Assembly: GCA_000961725.1 (NCBI GenBank)
Contig: LADS01000005.1
Coordinates: 1 to 58,923, forward strand
Reading direction: 5' to 3'
Source of the DNA: Desulfobulbaceae bacterium BRH_c16a
GTDB taxonomy: Bacteria > Desulfobacterota > Desulfobulbia > Desulfobulbales > Desulfocapsaceae
Length of the DNA stretch: 58,923 nt
Part shown: positions 43,813 through 53,227 of the stretch, piece by piece
How positions within the stretch are numbered: position 1 is the first letter of the stretch
Layout of the letters: each line of letters opens with the position of its first letter
Program-made: the position numbers and the translations under genes
The notes under the pieces: generated by a model
Databases searched by the model: none
Told to the model about the DNA's origin: nothing
What the model saw: only the letters and a program-made list of their open reading frames with translations

Positions 43813-45390
43813 ATGAGCCGTGAAGAGAGAGAAATACGCTCCTGGAGCGAAACCTTTAAAGCATGGCTGCATCCCGGTGCCATCGCCATGCTTTTTCTGG
43901 GATTTGCTGCAGGGATTCCGATTCTGCTCATCTTTTCGACGCTCTCCGTGTGGTTGATAGAGGCCGGAGTGGAACGGTCGGCGGTAACCTTTTTCAGCTG
44001 GGCGGCGCTGGGCTATTCGTTTAAATTCCTGTGGGCGCCGATAGTCGACCTCATGCCTTTGCCCGTATTGACGAGAGTGTTGGGTCGACGGAGAGCCTGG
44101 CTGCTTGTGGCCCAGCTGCTTATCATTACCGCAATTCTCACGATGGCGTCCCTCGATCCGGCAGAGAGCGGACAGAATCTTACCTTTATGGCTCTGGCGG
44201 CAGTGCTCCTTGGCTTTTCTTCGGCTACTCAGGATATCGTTATAGATGCGTATCGGATTGAAAGAGGCGAGGTGCACCTGCAGGCGCTGTTTGCTTCGAT
44301 GTATATTGCCGGTTATCGCATGGGAATGCTGGTGGCCGGGGCGGGTTCGCTGTTTCTCGCCGACTATCTGGCCGGTGGCAAGACCGGCTACAGTTACCCT
44401 GTCTGGCGCGAGACCTATATGATTATGGCCGCAGTGATGGGCTGCGGTATTGTGACGACCCTCTGCATCAGGGAACCCTTGCCTTCCAATGCTGTCATCC
44501 GCCACATCCATACCGCACTTGAATATCTTCGCTTTCTCTCGATTTTTTTGCTGACAATGGCGGCCTTTACCCTGACGTTTTTTTATTCCGGCTCCGGTTT
44601 TTCAGAGATAATCCGTCAATATCTGCCGATATCTACGGAAGCCGGGACCCTGGAAGGGTTTTTGATTGAAATGGTGCGATTTTTCACGGCCGTGGGCGTT
44701 GCCTCGGCCATCGCCTGGATAACGGTTGTGACCGGTCTTGCCGACAAAAAAATGGTTTCTCATGCCTACATTGCGCCGGTGAAAGATTTTTTTGTCCGAT
44801 ATGGCGGAAAAACCGCAGTCCTGGTTTTATTGCTTGTGGGATTTTATCGGTTGTCGGATATCGTTTTAGGTATTGTTTCCAATGTGTTTTATATCGATAT
44901 GGGGTTCAGCAAGACCGCGATCGCCGGAATCACCAAGACATTCGGCCTTGGAATGACCTTGGTCGGCGGTTTTCTCGGTGGCGTGCTGACGCTCCGTTTT
45001 GGCGTGCAGAAGATCTTGTTTCTCGGGGCGTTTCTTTCAGCTGCAACCAATCTTCTGTTTATGCTGCTGGCCGGGGCGGGCGCCGACATTACCCTTTTGA
45101 CAGTGGTGATCGGAGCCGACAATCTCAGTGCCGGGATAGCAACCACCGCCTTTATCGCATTTCTTTCGAGTCTTACCAGTGTTTCGTTTACCGCAGTTCA
45201 GTATGCGATTTTCAGCTCAATGATGACCATGTTCCCCAAGGTGATCGGTGGATATTCAGGGACAATGGTCTCAACCTTTGGATATGAGAATTTCTTTATG
45301 ATTACTGCCTTGATGGGGATTCCCGTTCTTTTCCTTATCTTGATTGTGAGAAAGATGCCTGCCTTTAGTTATGCAAGGGATAATGGCTGA
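43813..45390 (+). CDS. ampG: AmpG-like muropeptide permease (MFS)
   Basis: A 525-residue membrane protein with about 12-14 hydrophobic segments. The motif SSATQDIVIDAYRIERGE, the start FLGFAAGIPILLIFSTLSVWL and LGRRRAWLL are typical of AmpG, which imports GlcNAc-1,6-anhydroMurNAc peptides by proton symport. A long central stretch, about 240-345, is unusual in length compared with simple MFS proteins, as in some AmpG variants. No Shine-Dalgarno is strong: GAGAGGAAAAG lies 8-10 bases before the ATG. Single gene, convergent with the PilZ gene. Confidence 0.83.
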   Translation: MSREEREIRSWSETFKAWLHPGAIAMLFLGFAAGIPILLIFSTLSVWLIEAGVERSAVTFFSWAALGYSFKFLWAPIVDLMPLPVLTRVLGRRRAWLLVAQLLIITAILTMASLDPAESGQNLTFMALAAVLLGFSSATQDIVIDAYRIERGEVHLQALFASMYIAGYRMGMLVAGAGSLFLADYLAGGKTGYSYPVWRETYMIMAAVMGCGIVTTLCIREPLPSNAVIRHIHTALEYLRFLSIFLLTMAAFTLTFFYSGSGFSEIIRQYLPISTEAGTLEGFLIEMVRFFTAVGVASAIAWITVVTGLADKKMVSHAYIAPVKDFFVRYGGKTAVLVLLLVGFYRLSDIVLGIVSNVFYIDMGFSKTAIAGITKTFGLGMTLVGGFLGGVLTLRFGVQKILFLGAFLSAATNLLFMLLAGAGADITLLTVVIGADNLSAGIATTAFIAFLSSLTSVSFTAVQYAIFSSMMTMFPKVIGGYSGTMVSTFGYENFFMITALMGIPVLFLILIVRKMPAFSYARDNG

Positions 45391-45392
45391 TT

Positions 45393-45944
45393 TTACGAAT
45401 GGTTATGATAAAGACCCAGGTATACCCCCATGGTGTTGATGAGGTGGTCGTCTTTAAAGGATATTCCGGCCTGATATCCAGGTTCATCTATGATTTTATT
45501 GCTCCAGGCTATCTCACCTTTTCCTTTCCTGAGGCTTTCCGGGAAGGATTCTTCGAATGAAAATCGCACCATTGTGTCGTTGATCAGGGGTTTTTCCGTT
45601 GCCAGCCGAAGCCCGCCCTTGCTCAGATCGAGGGTTCTGCCGATTATCGAGAAATGGGCGACAATCTCTCCGGAAGGAAACAGTTTTACCAGGGTTACAG
45701 GATGATGCGAGACGACGCGCTCATACTTTCTGCGATTGCGAGGTGCCTTCTTGTCCACCAGCTGGATGGTATTTTTCAAGTGCAAAGAGTATTGCGTGCA
45801 TTGGGTATAATAGGGCGATTTGCAATACACTTCAATATGGTCGTCGAGGGGAAGGAAGAGTCCTCCCTGGCGGAGTTGACACTTCATCGCTTGTGGCGAC
45901 CACAATGGGCAGGTTTTCGCATACCTCGAATGTTTTATCGCCAT
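45393..45944 (-). CDS. PilZ-domain protein with Cys-rich N-terminal part
   Basis: A 183-residue protein. The C-terminal PilZ domain carries the c-di-GMP contacts RxxxR (R72-R76 in RRKYER) and DxSxxG (D106, S108, G111 in LDLSKGG). The first 60 residues contain C12, C22, C41 and C49 around QGGLFLPLDDHIEVY and may form a metal site. No membrane segment. Ends 2 bases from the convergent ampG. The output partner is unknown. The nearby sigma-54 activator gene could be functionally linked but is 82 bases upstream on the same strand, so co-transcription is possible. Confidence 0.8.
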   Translation of the reverse strand: MAIKHSRYAKTCPLWSPQAMKCQLRQGGLFLPLDDHIEVYCKSPYYTQCTQYSLHLKNTIQLVDKKAPRNRRKYERVVSHHPVTLVKLFPSGEIVAHFSIIGRTLDLSKGGLRLATEKPLINDTMVRFSFEESFPESLRKGKGEIAWSNKIIDEPGYQAGISFKDDHLINTMGVYLGLYHNHS

Positions 45945-46026
45945 GTTTTTTCAGTCCCGGTCAGAGGGATGAATATTGGAACGCACCTCATCAACAGTCT
46001 GCAAAATCAATGCCTGGCTTCCCAGA

Positions 46027-47550
46027 TTACTTGAGCTCTTTTGGGGATATGTTGTGACGCTTCATTTTATCATAGAAAGCGGTTTTCCCGATATCGAGCT
46101 GTTTGACGGTCAAAGGTACGTTCCCATGGTTTTTTTCAAGTGCGTACAGGATGATATCCTTTTCAAAATCGGAGACCATGGTTTTGAGGGTGCGGCCCTC
46201 GATGTGCTGCAGGTAGTTTTGCCGGGGGGTCCGGTCGGTGTCCTCCGGGTGGGTATCGAAAAAAAGTTCATTTTCGGTGATGACATTATTCTTTGCCATT
46301 AAAACGGCACGTTGAATGACATTTTCCAATTCACGTACATTGCCGGGCCAGTCGTGACGCAAGAGTCGGTCGAGGATCGACTCGGGCAGGAAATTAATAT
46401 CCTTTTTGAAAGCAAGCCGATATTTCCTGATAAAATGAGTCGTAAGATCAAGAATATCCTCCTTGCGTTCCCGCAGGGGAGGAATCGAAATGTTGATGAT
46501 ATTGAGACGATAGAAAAGATCAAGCCGAAAGCTGCCTTGCTGGACCATCGCCGAGAGATCGAGGTTGGTCGCGGCGATAACCCGGACATCTGTTTTCACG
46601 GGAGTATTTCCGCCAACCCGGATTATGTCTCCGTCCTGAAGGACTCGCAGAAGAGCGGCCTGCATTCTCGGGCTGATGTCGCCTATCTCATCCAGGAAGA
46701 TGGTTCCGCCATCGACAACTTCAAACTTGCCTTTCCTTTTTGTTTCCGCTCCGGTAAATGCCCCTTTCTCGTGGCCGAAAAGGTCGCTCTCCAGCAGAGA
46801 GTCGTTAATGGCGTTGCAGTTGATCTTCAGAAAAGGCTTGTTATTGCGATTGCTGCTTTCCCTGATCAAATTTGCGACCAGTTCCTTGCCGGTGCCCGAT
46901 TCGCCGGTAATGAGAATGGTGGCATCCGATTTTGCCACCTGAAACACCATGTCTCTCAGTTCACTGAGAGCACGGCTGGAGCCGACCATTTTCCCATCAG
47001 CCGGTTGTTCCTGCAGGTGCTCCTTAAGGGAATTCAACTCGGTGGCCAGCTTTTGCCGCATCCTTTCGCTTTCCTTCAATTCACTGATTTTATGCGACAG
47101 GATCGTTTCTATGCTGGTGTGGAAAAGGGAGAGTTCTTCAAACTGCCTTTTACTCTCGGTGAGATCTCTGATAAAAAACCAATAAAGGGACTCGTCTTTA
47201 TATCCGGCGAATGGCGCCAGGGTACATCCAAGGTGGAACTGTTCAAATGTGGTTTCAAAAGTATCGCCAACTTTACCTTCCTGTATGGTATGGGCGACAA
47301 TTCTCAGAAGAGCGGCAAGCCGCACTCGTTTTTCGGAATCATCATTGATTCGAGGTCGAGTAAGGTCCCCGCAGAAGTGTTTTGCACTTGGATTCATGTA
47401 CTCGATGGAGTCATTGGCTTTGACGAGCAGAACCATTTCCGGGATAGTTTCCAGAAGACTCATCTGGTTGCCGATGAGTCTTTCTGCATCCCGACTTGTG
47501 CCTTTTATAATCCTTCTCGATATAAATTGAGAGTGAGTCTGCGATTCCAT
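46027..47550 (-). CDS. Sigma-54-dependent transcriptional activator with PAS domain
   Basis: A 507-residue protein. It has an N-terminal PAS-like sensor (about 28-135), a coiled-coil linker (about 135-180), and an AAA+ domain with Walker A GESGTGKE, the sigma-54-contacting GAFTGA loop, Walker B-like TIFLDEIGD and an R-finger region. The C-terminal Fis-type HTH is GNVPLTVKQLDIGKTAFYDKMK. AGAGGG lies 9 bases before the ATG. No receiver domain, so it senses a ligand or partner through PAS. Target genes unknown. The 47551-47749 gap shows no gene. Confidence 0.9.
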   Translation of the reverse strand: MESQTHSQFISRRIIKGTSRDAERLIGNQMSLLETIPEMVLLVKANDSIEYMNPSAKHFCGDLTRPRINDDSEKRVRLAALLRIVAHTIQEGKVGDTFETTFEQFHLGCTLAPFAGYKDESLYWFFIRDLTESKRQFEELSLFHTSIETILSHKISELKESERMRQKLATELNSLKEHLQEQPADGKMVGSSRALSELRDMVFQVAKSDATILITGESGTGKELVANLIRESSNRNNKPFLKINCNAINDSLLESDLFGHEKGAFTGAETKRKGKFEVVDGGTIFLDEIGDISPRMQAALLRVLQDGDIIRVGGNTPVKTDVRVIAATNLDLSAMVQQGSFRLDLFYRLNIINISIPPLRERKEDILDLTTHFIRKYRLAFKKDINFLPESILDRLLRHDWPGNVRELENVIQRAVLMAKNNVITENELFFDTHPEDTDRTPRQNYLQHIEGRTLKTMVSDFEKDIILYALEKNHGNVPLTVKQLDIGKTAFYDKMKRHNISPKELK

Positions 47551-47749
47551 GAATTGATCCCTCTGTTTTTCAGGTAATTTGTCCCATTATATAAGAGGGC
47601 GCGAAAAAATGGTAGATATTTCCAGTTTTTCAAAATAAAAGTCTTTTATCAAAACATTTGAAATTTCATAGTGTTAATACAAAGATAGGTAAAGATGCTT
47701 AGGAGAGTTGTATGAATTCTTGTGACGGCATAAAATAGATAGGGGCGTC

Positions 47750-48187
47750 TCATCTTTGTGTGGTGTCATCGGCCGAACCCGGCCAGATGAATGGTGGTTT
47801 CCTTCTCTTTTTTCTCAGCCAGTCAAGGCTGCGACGGACTCCGCGAAGGCCTGCCAGAAGGATGATAAGTCGATGTTTTACAGGCAAGGAAATCAGAAGA
47901 ATACCGAGCAGAATAGTAAGGAGTCCCTGGCCGGGAAGAAAGAGCATGGCGATCCCGGCAATCAGCAGGAGGATACCCAGCACATTGCGGGCTATAAGCT
48001 TCAGCAAGGAACGAGCAGTCAGGGTCCGGGGGTTGGGCTTGGAGCTGAATTTGAGAAAATAGTCGGGAGCAAGGCGCCCGACCAAATAGGGGATAAGCAG
48101 CAGACTGAGAAAAAAGGTGATGAAGGAGATCCCGGCTAGCCAGCTGAGGACATTCTGTAAAAGGGAGGAGTGGGTAAAAAGTTCCAT
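47750..48187 (-). CDS. Small integral membrane protein (PGPGW-like)
   Basis: A 145-residue protein with two main hydrophobic regions (about 14-38 and 66-103) and a basic C-terminal tail (RRSLDWLRKKRRKPP). The LFLPGQGLLTILLGILL block resembles the PGPG motif of the PGPGW family but reads PGQG. Function unknown. It lies 31 bases after the DUF748 gene on the same strand and is probably co-transcribed. No Shine-Dalgarno is evident. Confidence 0.6.
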   Translation of the reverse strand: MELFTHSSLLQNVLSWLAGISFITFFLSLLLIPYLVGRLAPDYFLKFSSKPNPRTLTARSLLKLIARNVLGILLLIAGIAMLFLPGQGLLTILLGILLISLPVKHRLIILLAGLRGVRRSLDWLRKKRRKPPFIWPGSADDTTQR

Positions 48188-48218
48188 CGATATATCATAA
48201 GAAGGACGGTTGAACCGA

Positions 48219-51200
48219 TCAACGCTTGATTGCTCTCATACCGATCCGTACTCCGCCTGCCGAGTTCTCCGATTGAATATCGGTCAATCGTTTTGGTGAA
48301 ACAAGAGCGATGCGATCCTCCTCCAGTTCAAGCTGCGAGCTGAAATACTGATATAACACCTCCAGCCGTTTCTTCGCTAATTCGAGGAGCATGGAATCCT
48401 TGACGACAACCGGCTCAGGCTGTACGGGGGTAAATCCTGCCAGGATGTCGGGCGGCATGTTTACTTCGATAATTTTTCCATCCGGTGCTGTTTTTTGCGG
48501 CTGCTCTTGCAATTTGCTTTCATAGAGCGCTTTGCGCTGCTGAAATTCTTCCAGGCCCTTCCGGTTAAGGGCATCGACCCGCTGCAGTTCGACAGCTATA
48601 AGCTGCCTGGAGATGGCTTCACTGTCATGCTGCTTGTCCACTCCGCCTGAAAGCGTCAGTCCAAGGTACGGATGAAACTGCAGGAGGGCGGAGTAGCGGC
48701 TGAGTGTTTCTTTGCCATCATCGGACAGCATGGCCTCACCCGGTTTGAATTCTGCAAACTCATTGCCGATCAGATCGCCGAAATCCCCGGATGCGAGGAG
48801 CAGAGGGGAAACGGAAGCCTTGACGGTCTTGGTCTCCAGGGTGGTGAGGAATTCTTCCGCCAGGATGGTTTGTGCGACAGGAACACTGCGCATAAGATCG
48901 AAGTCAAGTTCGAAGGTATCCTCCGGACCGGTAAGAAGGGCCAGGGTCAGCGCCGAATCGGCTTTTTCCGAGGTGGGTTTGACCCCGGAAAAAAGCAACG
49001 AGCCGGTATTACGATATTGCCCATCCTGCCACATGGCGTCAAGGGTCATGTCGAAGGTGCCTTCACCTGTATCGATATCGGTCTTTGAGGAAAGCTGTTT
49101 ATGAAACAAAGAAAGAGGGTAGCCTTCAAGAACGTAGCGGAACTTTCCATGCTGCGCTTTGGCAAAGATATCCATTGTGCCGTCGATGGACATCGGAGTT
49201 TCATCGAGTTTGCCGGTAAAGGAGAAATTGCTTTCGGTTGCCGCAGCAGTCTGATGAATTTCCTTGATGCTGCCGGAAAATTCGGTTACCTCGCCTTGCC
49301 AGACAGGTTTCATCCTGTTGTCGTGGATATGGAATCTGCCGTTGTTGATTCGAAGTTCCTGGATATCGACAGGCGAGATGGCGATCTTTGTCTTGTCACC
49401 GGGTTTTTTTACGATTTCAGGGACATGCTGCTGGAAATAAGCGGCTAGCTGCTGAATCGGGTCATTATCTTTTTTGCCGATATGCCAGGAATATTCCGGT
49501 TGCTCGATGGACATGAGTGCAATTCCAAGATGAAAAGGCCTGGAGGTATAGTTGACCCCTTGAAACACGGAATCTTCCCACGAGTACAGTGTCTTCGACC
49601 CTTTTTTCACACTGGCCCTGGCCAGACGGATTTCACCGGCGAAACTCCGCCGGGGAAAACTTAAGACCCCGCTCCCGCCAAGGGCGCCGCCGAGGCTGTT
49701 GAAAAGCTCGGATTCGGTAAGATGAGGAAAAATGTCCTCGGCGGCAAGTCCGCTGAAATCGGCCTTGATCGACATGGCAAAGGGAGCAAGGCGAAGATCT
49801 CCCTGGCCGGAGAGGGATCCTCCCGTTGACGTCTGGGCCGAGAGGGTTAAATTATTTTTAGCTTTTTCCGGAGTCTCGAGATTGCCCGCCTTGAGAGAAA
49901 GGTTGCTGAATTGAATCTTCTGTCTGCCCTTTTTATTTGGCATCAAGGTGACTTGGCCCTCAAGATCGAGTCCCTGTACCCTGTTCTTGTCGCTGTTGAA
50001 TTGCTTGAAGTAGTTCGGTGCCGTATCGGAAGAAAAGACTGCGATGCCATTCTGCAGAACTATATTGCCCCAGTTGATCGCATTGCCGGCAGTACTGAGG
50101 TTGGTTGCCTGCAGTAAAGGAGTGGAGAGAACAGTCTGCTTGTTTTCGAGGAGCTTGAAATTCTGCACCGTAAGCTCCCCGTCGGTCAGCCTGTATCCGA
50201 CCGTAGCATCGGTGGTAGAGGGGAATGCCAGTTCTCCCTTGAGATCGGCTGTGCCCTTGACAATAAATTCTTTTTCCGCTCCCAAAGCCTCAAGCAGCTC
50301 CTGAAAGTCCATTTTTGCGAGATTGATGGCGCCTTTGAGGTTCTCCGGCGAAGAAAAAGTCCCCTGCCAGGAGAATAAAGAAGCGGCACCTTCTTTTTCG
50401 CCGCTCAGACGAAATGTTCCGTAATTTTTGCTCTCTTTTCCGGCCGAGACGGATGAATAGTCTTTGACATTCAAATCCACGGTTTTCCAGGCATGTGCCG
50501 GTTTTTTATCCTTTTCCTTCTGATAGTGTCGAAAAACTCCATTGTCTAGAATCAGCGATTGAGCCGTCAGGTGAAAAGGCGAGGCAGTGTCAGCATCGCT
50601 TGCCTTGCCGGGTTTTTCTCTCTTGATCAGGTTGTTGATGTTACTGAGGAAAGAATCGCCGAACGAAGTGATTGCCGGATCCCTGAAGGCAATATTGGAG
50701 AAGAGCAGGGTCTTGGCTACAGGCTGCAGCTTGCCGCTGAGCTGTGCCGAGGGGGCGGCAATGACCATCGACTCATCGAGGGTCTGCACCTCGGTATCGG
50801 TTATCTGCAGATCAAAACCTACGGAGAGTTTGTCGTCTTCTTTTGCTTCGGGATTGAAATTGAAATTAAGCTTACCGTCGGCCTTGCCTTTTCTGAAGCT
50901 GAACGGCAGATCGACCGGAAGATATTCGGAGTAGACCGGCAGGTCGAGAGCGTGCAGATCGCAGGAGAGATTGGTAGCCAGGCTGGGGCCGCCTGGTTCG
51001 CCGACGTGGGCCTCACCTGTCAGCTCGACCGGACTGCCGTTTATGACAGCTGAAAAACGTGGATGTATATACTGGTTGGCCCGAAAGGGTATGTTCGAGA
51101 AGGCGGGCAGGTCAAGCTGGATATCGGTTATCGTATGGGTTTTGCCGCTGGGCAGGTCGTTGAAGAGCACCCTGCTGTTTTTGATGGCGATATTGTTTAA

Positions 51201-51767
51201 CGAGAAGAAAAACGGCAGGTCGGAAAAATCCATTATATCCGAACTGGGGCTTTGTTTACGGCGCAGAAGTTGATCGAAGTTATATGTTCCGCTCAACTCC
51301 CGGGCGACGTTCAGCTCAAGTTCTTCGATGAGGATGGTATTGCAGACAAAATCCCGTCTGAGAAGGGACAAAGGGGCGAGGTCGGCGGAAAGTGACTTCA
51401 GCGCCAGAAGAGATGCACCGGCATCGTTCTGAATTTTTGTATTTACCGTTTCAAAGTGGAAGGTATAAGGATTAAAGGAAACTTCGCCCGGATCGAGAGT
51501 CAATCCTGTTGTTTCATGGAAACCGGCCGGCAGTTTCTTGGTGACATAGAAAGGCAGCCCGAGAAAGCCGACAGCGTTGTAGAGCCCGAAAAAAAAGACG
51601 ATAACAGCCAGCCAGAGCCATTTTTGACCTGACTGAGAGGTGGTTTTTCGACCTTTTCCTTCCGGGGCTTTGGGAGAAGTCGGAGGGACAACAGGTTTTT
51701 TATCCTTGCCTGGAGGAGTGGAAGGCTGGGATAGTTCTATGGGGATATTGCCAAAATGATCGGACAT
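48219..51767 (-). CDS. DUF748 (AsmA-like) large envelope protein
   Basis: An 1182-residue protein: a Pro/Lys-rich cytosolic start (1-48), one membrane segment (about 50-72), and a very long periplasmic part made of beta-rich repeats with DUF748 blocks and a C-terminal RLIAVELQRVDALNRKGLEE-type region followed by EVNMPPDI. AsmA-like proteins of this kind (TamB, YhdP, YicH) are thought to bridge the periplasm and move phospholipids. The ATG at 51767 is preferred over an in-frame TTG at 51776; no ribosome-binding site is visible for either. Divergent from cdaA across a 665-bp gap. Confidence 0.8.
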   Translation of the reverse strand: MSDHFGNIPIELSQPSTPPGKDKKPVVPPTSPKAPEGKGRKTTSQSGQKWLWLAVIVFFFGLYNAVGFLGLPFYVTKKLPAGFHETTGLTLDPGEVSFNPYTFHFETVNTKIQNDAGASLLALKSLSADLAPLSLLRRDFVCNTILIEELELNVARELSGTYNFDQLLRRKQSPSSDIMDFSDLPFFFSLNNIAIKNSRVLFNDLPSGKTHTITDIQLDLPAFSNIPFRANQYIHPRFSAVINGSPVELTGEAHVGEPGGPSLATNLSCDLHALDLPVYSEYLPVDLPFSFRKGKADGKLNFNFNPEAKEDDKLSVGFDLQITDTEVQTLDESMVIAAPSAQLSGKLQPVAKTLLFSNIAFRDPAITSFGDSFLSNINNLIKREKPGKASDADTASPFHLTAQSLILDNGVFRHYQKEKDKKPAHAWKTVDLNVKDYSSVSAGKESKNYGTFRLSGEKEGAASLFSWQGTFSSPENLKGAINLAKMDFQELLEALGAEKEFIVKGTADLKGELAFPSTTDATVGYRLTDGELTVQNFKLLENKQTVLSTPLLQATNLSTAGNAINWGNIVLQNGIAVFSSDTAPNYFKQFNSDKNRVQGLDLEGQVTLMPNKKGRQKIQFSNLSLKAGNLETPEKAKNNLTLSAQTSTGGSLSGQGDLRLAPFAMSIKADFSGLAAEDIFPHLTESELFNSLGGALGGSGVLSFPRRSFAGEIRLARASVKKGSKTLYSWEDSVFQGVNYTSRPFHLGIALMSIEQPEYSWHIGKKDNDPIQQLAAYFQQHVPEIVKKPGDKTKIAISPVDIQELRINNGRFHIHDNRMKPVWQGEVTEFSGSIKEIHQTAAATESNFSFTGKLDETPMSIDGTMDIFAKAQHGKFRYVLEGYPLSLFHKQLSSKTDIDTGEGTFDMTLDAMWQDGQYRNTGSLLFSGVKPTSEKADSALTLALLTGPEDTFELDFDLMRSVPVAQTILAEEFLTTLETKTVKASVSPLLLASGDFGDLIGNEFAEFKPGEAMLSDDGKETLSRYSALLQFHPYLGLTLSGGVDKQHDSEAISRQLIAVELQRVDALNRKGLEEFQQRKALYESKLQEQPQKTAPDGKIIEVNMPPDILAGFTPVQPEPVVVKDSMLLELAKKRLEVLYQYFSSQLELEEDRIALVSPKRLTDIQSENSAGGVRIGMRAIKR

Positions 51768-52432
51768 AGGGTTCAAGCCAAAGATATCAAAAGGTTCTTT
51801 TCCACAAATGCCTGGTAAAAGGACCGTCGAAGAATTCTCAAATTAAATAGGTGCATATACTTATCCCATTGACAGGAATCTGTAAATTGAAGATATGCAA
51901 AAGCTTCGCATATTTTCAGGACCATGTTTTGGGAAAAGCTGTAATCTTTCTGCAATGTTCACGGAACTGTGAAAAATTATTGGGAAAATCTGTTCATAAT
52001 AAAAAATCATGTGCTATAATTTTGCGAAACTGTGTCATTTGCATGCACTTGCTTTGGGGCGCTCTTTCCGGTGCCGGCCTGCCGGATACCGGCCAACGCC
52101 TGAATATGGTTTGACAGGGTGGCAGCAGCGCTGGTAACCATATCATCCTTAACTCCAAAACTGTAGAATTATACCTCGTGTTCTGCAAATCTGAGGGACC
52201 GAAAAAAAACGGATGAGGCCCGTCGGAAAGCTCACCGTGGGCAAGTAAGAGTAATCTCTGCAGTGTCTGGGAATCTTACAGGAAAATTTCAAAAAGCCCA
52301 AATATATCTTTAATTATCTCGTTATTGTTCGTACAAATAGAGAAGTACCGGTTCGGGCTGCTGCGCTGTGATCGGCAATGTGCCGAAATCCATGCGGAAC
52401 GAGGAATCAAAAAGGAATACATTGAAACGCTC
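51768..52432. other. 665-bp gene-free region with strong stems upstream of cdaA
   Basis: No convincing ORF. Features: an ATATGC/GCATAT inverted pair near 51893-51918, a strong promoter (separate entry), then a region with several stems. ATATGGTT and AACCATAT (about 52106-52144) form a perfect 8-bp stem around an ACAGGGTGGCAGCAGC loop, preceded by a CCGG-rich hairpin (about 52068-52096). Further on are GCCC..CGG/CCG.GGGC (about 52219-52244) and GTAAGA/TCTTAC (about 52246-52280). It could be a long leader of cdaA or an independent small RNA. It does not match SRP, 6S, tmRNA or a riboswitch that I know. Confidence 0.5.
51993..52020 (+). promoter_or_regulatory. Extended -10 promoter upstream of the cdaA leader
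   Basis: TGCTATAAT (52012-52020) is a perfect extended -10 element. TTCATA at 51993-51998 with a 16-base spacer is a moderate -35. Transcription would start near 52027, more than 400 bases before the cdaA ATG. A separate TTGACA at 51869 has only a weak GATATG at 17-base spacing. Confidence 0.6.
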
Positions 52433-53227
52433 ATGGTAGATTTTTTCAGCTATTTTCGCTGGCAGGATTTGGTCGATATCCTGGTAGTTGCCTTTGTAAT
52501 CCACCAGCTTATATCCATCATCAGGGGCACTCGCTCGGTGCAGATGGTGGTGGGGCTCGGGATACTGACCGTGGTCTATTTTCTTGCAAGCGTATTGGAT
52601 CTGGCCGCTTTGAAGTGGATTATGCAGACCTTCCTCAGCTCCATCTTGCTGATTATCATCATTGTTTTCCAGCATGATATCCGCAGGGCGCTTACGCAGG
52701 TGGGCAAATCGCCGTTTTTGAAACAGACCGACGTGGTGGAAAAGGAACTCGAAGAGATAATACGTACACTCTTTTATCTTGCCAAACGACGAATAGGGGC
52801 TCTCATTGTTATCGAGAGGGAGACAAATCTCGGCGATTTTATCGAATCGGGCTTCAAGCTCGATGCCCGTCTCACCAAGGAGCTGCTTATCTCCATTTTC
52901 ATGCCTGTTTCGCCGCTGCATGACGGTGCCGTGATTATCAGTAAAGGCAGGATTCAACACTGCGGGTGCATTCTCCCCTTGACCCAGAATCCCTATATCA
53001 ACAAGCGTTACGGCACACGGCACAGGGCCGCGATCGGCCTGACGGAGGAAACCGATGCGGTGGTGCTGGTCGTCTCTGAAGAGACCCAGGAGATTTCAAT
53101 CGTCCGCCATGGAGCATTGACGACAGTCGAGGATGAAATCAGTCTCACCAATGGTCTCAGGGCAATTTTTATCGCGGAAAACGGACCGGCTCCGTATTCC
53201 TGGAAAACATTGGTGAGCAGACGATGA
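52433..53227 (+). CDS. cdaA: Diadenylate cyclase CdaA
   Basis: A 264-residue c-di-AMP synthase. Three N-terminal membrane segments (about 11-30, 36-56, 63-80) are followed by the DAC domain with DGA (164-166, LHDGAVII) and RHR (196-198, GTRHRAAIG), the two catalytic motifs. It makes c-di-AMP from two ATP. The ATG at 52433 aligns with family starts; the ORF is open to a TTG at 52325, and AAGGA lies too far upstream, so initiation is weakly supported. The cdaR gene overlaps by 4 bases (ATGA). Confidence 0.93.
   Translation: MVDFFSYFRWQDLVDILVVAFVIHQLISIIRGTRSVQMVVGLGILTVVYFLASVLDLAALKWIMQTFLSSILLIIIIVFQHDIRRALTQVGKSPFLKQTDVVEKELEEIIRTLFYLAKRRIGALIVIERETNLGDFIESGFKLDARLTKELLISIFMPVSPLHDGAVIISKGRIQHCGCILPLTQNPYINKRYGTRHRAAIGLTEETDAVVLVVSEETQEISIVRHGALTTVEDEISLTNGLRAIFIAENGPAPYSWKTLVSRR

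Noticed and set aside
52085..52150. Possible SRP (4.5S) RNA because of CAGG...GCAGCAGC
   Set aside because: The universal GGAA-tetraloop segment (CCGGAAGG type) between the two halves is missing, and flanking pairing does not follow the SRP fold.
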